From an uncultured Methanomassiliicoccales archaeon (GTDB taxonomy: Archaea; Thermoplasmatota; Thermoplasmata; Methanomassiliicoccales; Methanomethylophilaceae), in assembly GCA_934234005.1 (NCBI GenBank), contig CAKQHC010000081.1, positions 1 through 6,898 on the forward strand: 6,898 nucleotides of DNA, given 5' to 3'. Under the pieces are notes generated by a model. It had not been told where the DNA came from and ran no database searches. It worked only from the letters and a program-made list of their open reading frames with translations. Shown in pieces: positions 6,323 to 6,898 of this stretch. The position numbers and the translations under genes are program-made. Every line of letters begins with the position of its first letter. The first letter of the stretch is position 1.

Positions 6323-6336
6323 ATATTTTCGGAACA
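6323..6336. repeat. 14-bp direct repeat, copy 2
   Basis: This is an exact copy of ATATTTTCGGAACA, 157 bases from copy 1. Read on the minus strand it would form a second BRE/TATA-like element starting transcripts near 6298, with no gene of its own; it could feed a longer SulP leader or be a regulator site. Confidence 0.5.
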
Positions 6337-6553
6337 TATTATTTCCTGTGCAGTTTGAATGATTTTGCATTTCAAGAGTGAAACGGTTTCGCTAATACCA
6401 AACGAAGAAATCAGATAACGAAGAAAATTCGGCGGTCTGTGCGGAGAACGCTGTAAGCATATTCATGACAGAAAGTACTGCGCAAACATGCACGGAAAGG
6501 TCATTCTCGTAGGTTTGGCATTCTGGGGAAAGATTCCGAAAACAGTTATCGAG

Positions 6554-6575
6554 ACAATCGATCGTTCCCGATTGT
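6554..6575. other. Intergenic hairpin
   Basis: ACAATCG (6554-6560) and CGATTGT (6569-6575) are perfect 7-bp arms around an 8-base loop. No T-run follows on either strand, so a terminator role is not supported; it could be part of a small RNA or a binding site. Confidence 0.3.
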
Positions 6576-6672
6576 AAATGAAAAATCATGATATGGGTTA
6601 TTCTGCAACAGACCGGGATAACAGTTCCTTCGATGACAGATAATCCAGCGCACCTTTTTCCGGCAAAACGCC

Positions 6673-6686
6673 AAATTTAATAATTT
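6673..6686 (+). promoter_or_regulatory. AT-rich promoter element of right AAA gene
   Basis: AAATTTAATAATTT is entirely A/T, with arms AAATT and AATTT around TAAT. It lies 19-32 bases before ATG 6705, a fitting place for a TATA box that gives a very short leader. The exact TATA register is uncertain. Confidence 0.4.
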
Positions 6687-6704
6687 GTAACAGGATGGAG
6701 ATTT

Positions 6705-6898
6705 ATGAAGAAGATAAACACGGGAGGGCTGTTGTTCAAAGATCTGCGTGATGAAAACAAATATTATGTCGACAAAACACTGCTGATAAAAGACATACTG
6801 GATTGCGACAACAGAGGCGTTTATCTTTTCACGCGTCCCCGCAGGTTCGGCAAGACTACCAATCTGTCCATGCTGGACGCTTTCTTCAACATAGAATA
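6705..6898 (+). CDS. AAA-ATPase-like protein (RPRRFGKT family), N-terminus only, cut by right window edge
   Basis: The first 64 residues are present and the frame is open to the window end. The sequence has the family layout: a YYVDKTLLIKDIL segment (20-32), then LFTRPRRFGKTTN with the Walker A at residues 44-51, then NLSMLDAFFN (53-62). It matches the left-edge protein at about 33 of 52 aligned residues, so the two are paralogs. As in the family generally, a C-terminal nuclease-like domain would be expected outside the window. The start is ATG 6705, with GGAG at 6697-6700 (4 bases away); an ATG at 6695 is out of frame. The AT-rich element at 6673-6686 is the likely promoter. Biological role is unknown; a mobile-element or defence link has been suspected for such families but is not shown here. 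Confidence 0.85.
   Translation, partial: MKKINTGGLLFKDLRDENKYYVDKTLLIKDILDCDNRGVYLFTRPRRFGKTTNLSMLDAFFNIE

Larger units (their letters stand above)
6201..6704. other. Long intergenic region without a convincing gene
   Basis: Between the alternative SulP ATG (6200) and the right AAA gene I see no credible protein or tRNA. Two short minus-strand frames (6145-6375 and 6392-6589) have no family resemblance and end in TAG, unlike all six real genes. A plus-strand frame of about 52 codons ending at 6576 has no ATG near its beginning. The region holds the second copy of the 14-bp element, a hairpin at 6554-6575 and the AT-rich promoter of the right gene. It may include decayed sequence. Confidence 0.5.

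Noticed and set aside
6145..6375. 76-codon minus-strand frame upstream of SulP
   Set aside because: It has no recognisable motif, overlaps the SulP promoter and leader, and ends in TAG, unlike every solid gene here.
6419..6576. 52-codon plus-strand frame with Cys and His residues (ends ETIDRSRL)
   Set aside because: It resembles a small zinc-binding pattern at first sight, but the only ATG (6488) lies after the Cys/His part, and the spacing fits no zinc-finger type I know.
6392..6589. 65-codon minus-strand frame in the gene-poor region
   Set aside because: No family resemblance, no Shine-Dalgarno noticed, and a TAG stop.
1..6898. CRISPR array, tRNA, rRNA or insertion sequence
   Set aside because: I saw no regularly spaced repeats, cloverleaf sequence, rRNA-like block, transposase or terminal inverted repeats.

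Overview
The window looks like chromosomal DNA from a methanogenic archaeon. It carries archaeal-type ribosomal protein S6e, initiation factor aIF2 gamma with a zinc knuckle, and methanogenesis marker protein 8 (DUF2099), which is known from methanogens. It also has archaeal TATA-type promoters and short GGAG/GTGAT ribosome binding sites. Intermediate GC, all six complete genes ending in TGA, and members of the gut-associated AAA-ATPase-like (RPRRFGKT) family would fit a host-associated Methanomassiliicoccales-type lineage. That lineage call is inference, not shown by the sequence.

Layout. (1) 1-789, minus strand: the N-terminal 263 residues of an AAA-ATPase-like protein running off the left edge. 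It is clearly AT-richer than the core genes and has a promoter carrying a 17-bp palindrome. (2) 790-983: divergent intergenic region with the S6e TATA box and a leader hairpin with a UACG tetraloop. (3) 984-3036, plus strand: a tight translation/ribosome operon, S6e - aIF2 gamma - PIN-domain RNase (Fcf1/Utp24-like). (4) 3034-3052: a hairpin shared by the two convergent operons, whose arms contain both stop codons. (5) 3050-6119, minus strand: an operon read as SulP anion transporter (no STAS domain) - tandem double cyclophilin - methanogenesis marker 8. (6) 6120-6704: about 585 bases without a convincing gene, holding the SulP promoter, a repeated 14-bp promoter-like element and a hairpin. (7) 6705-6898, plus strand: the start of a second AAA-ATPase-like paralog running off the right edge.

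How the genes relate. The plus-strand operon is a conserved archaeal grouping: a small-subunit protein, the tRNA-delivering GTPase of initiation, and a nuclease probably acting in rRNA maturation. In both operons the stop codon of one gene forms part of the Shine-Dalgarno of the next (GGAG-TGA, G-TGA-T, GGAG-TGA), which suggests translational coupling. The minus-strand operon joins a membrane transporter, a cytosolic prolyl isomerase and a methanogenesis-associated protein of unknown biochemistry; no shared pathway is evident from sequence. The two AAA-ATPase-like genes face outward and are paralogs, so the housekeeping block sits between inverted copies of a multi-copy family.

I did not find a clearly new system. 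The most checkable leads are the palindrome over the left AAA promoter, the UACG hairpin at the predicted 5' end of the S6e mRNA, the tandem cyclophilin, and the STAS-less SulP.
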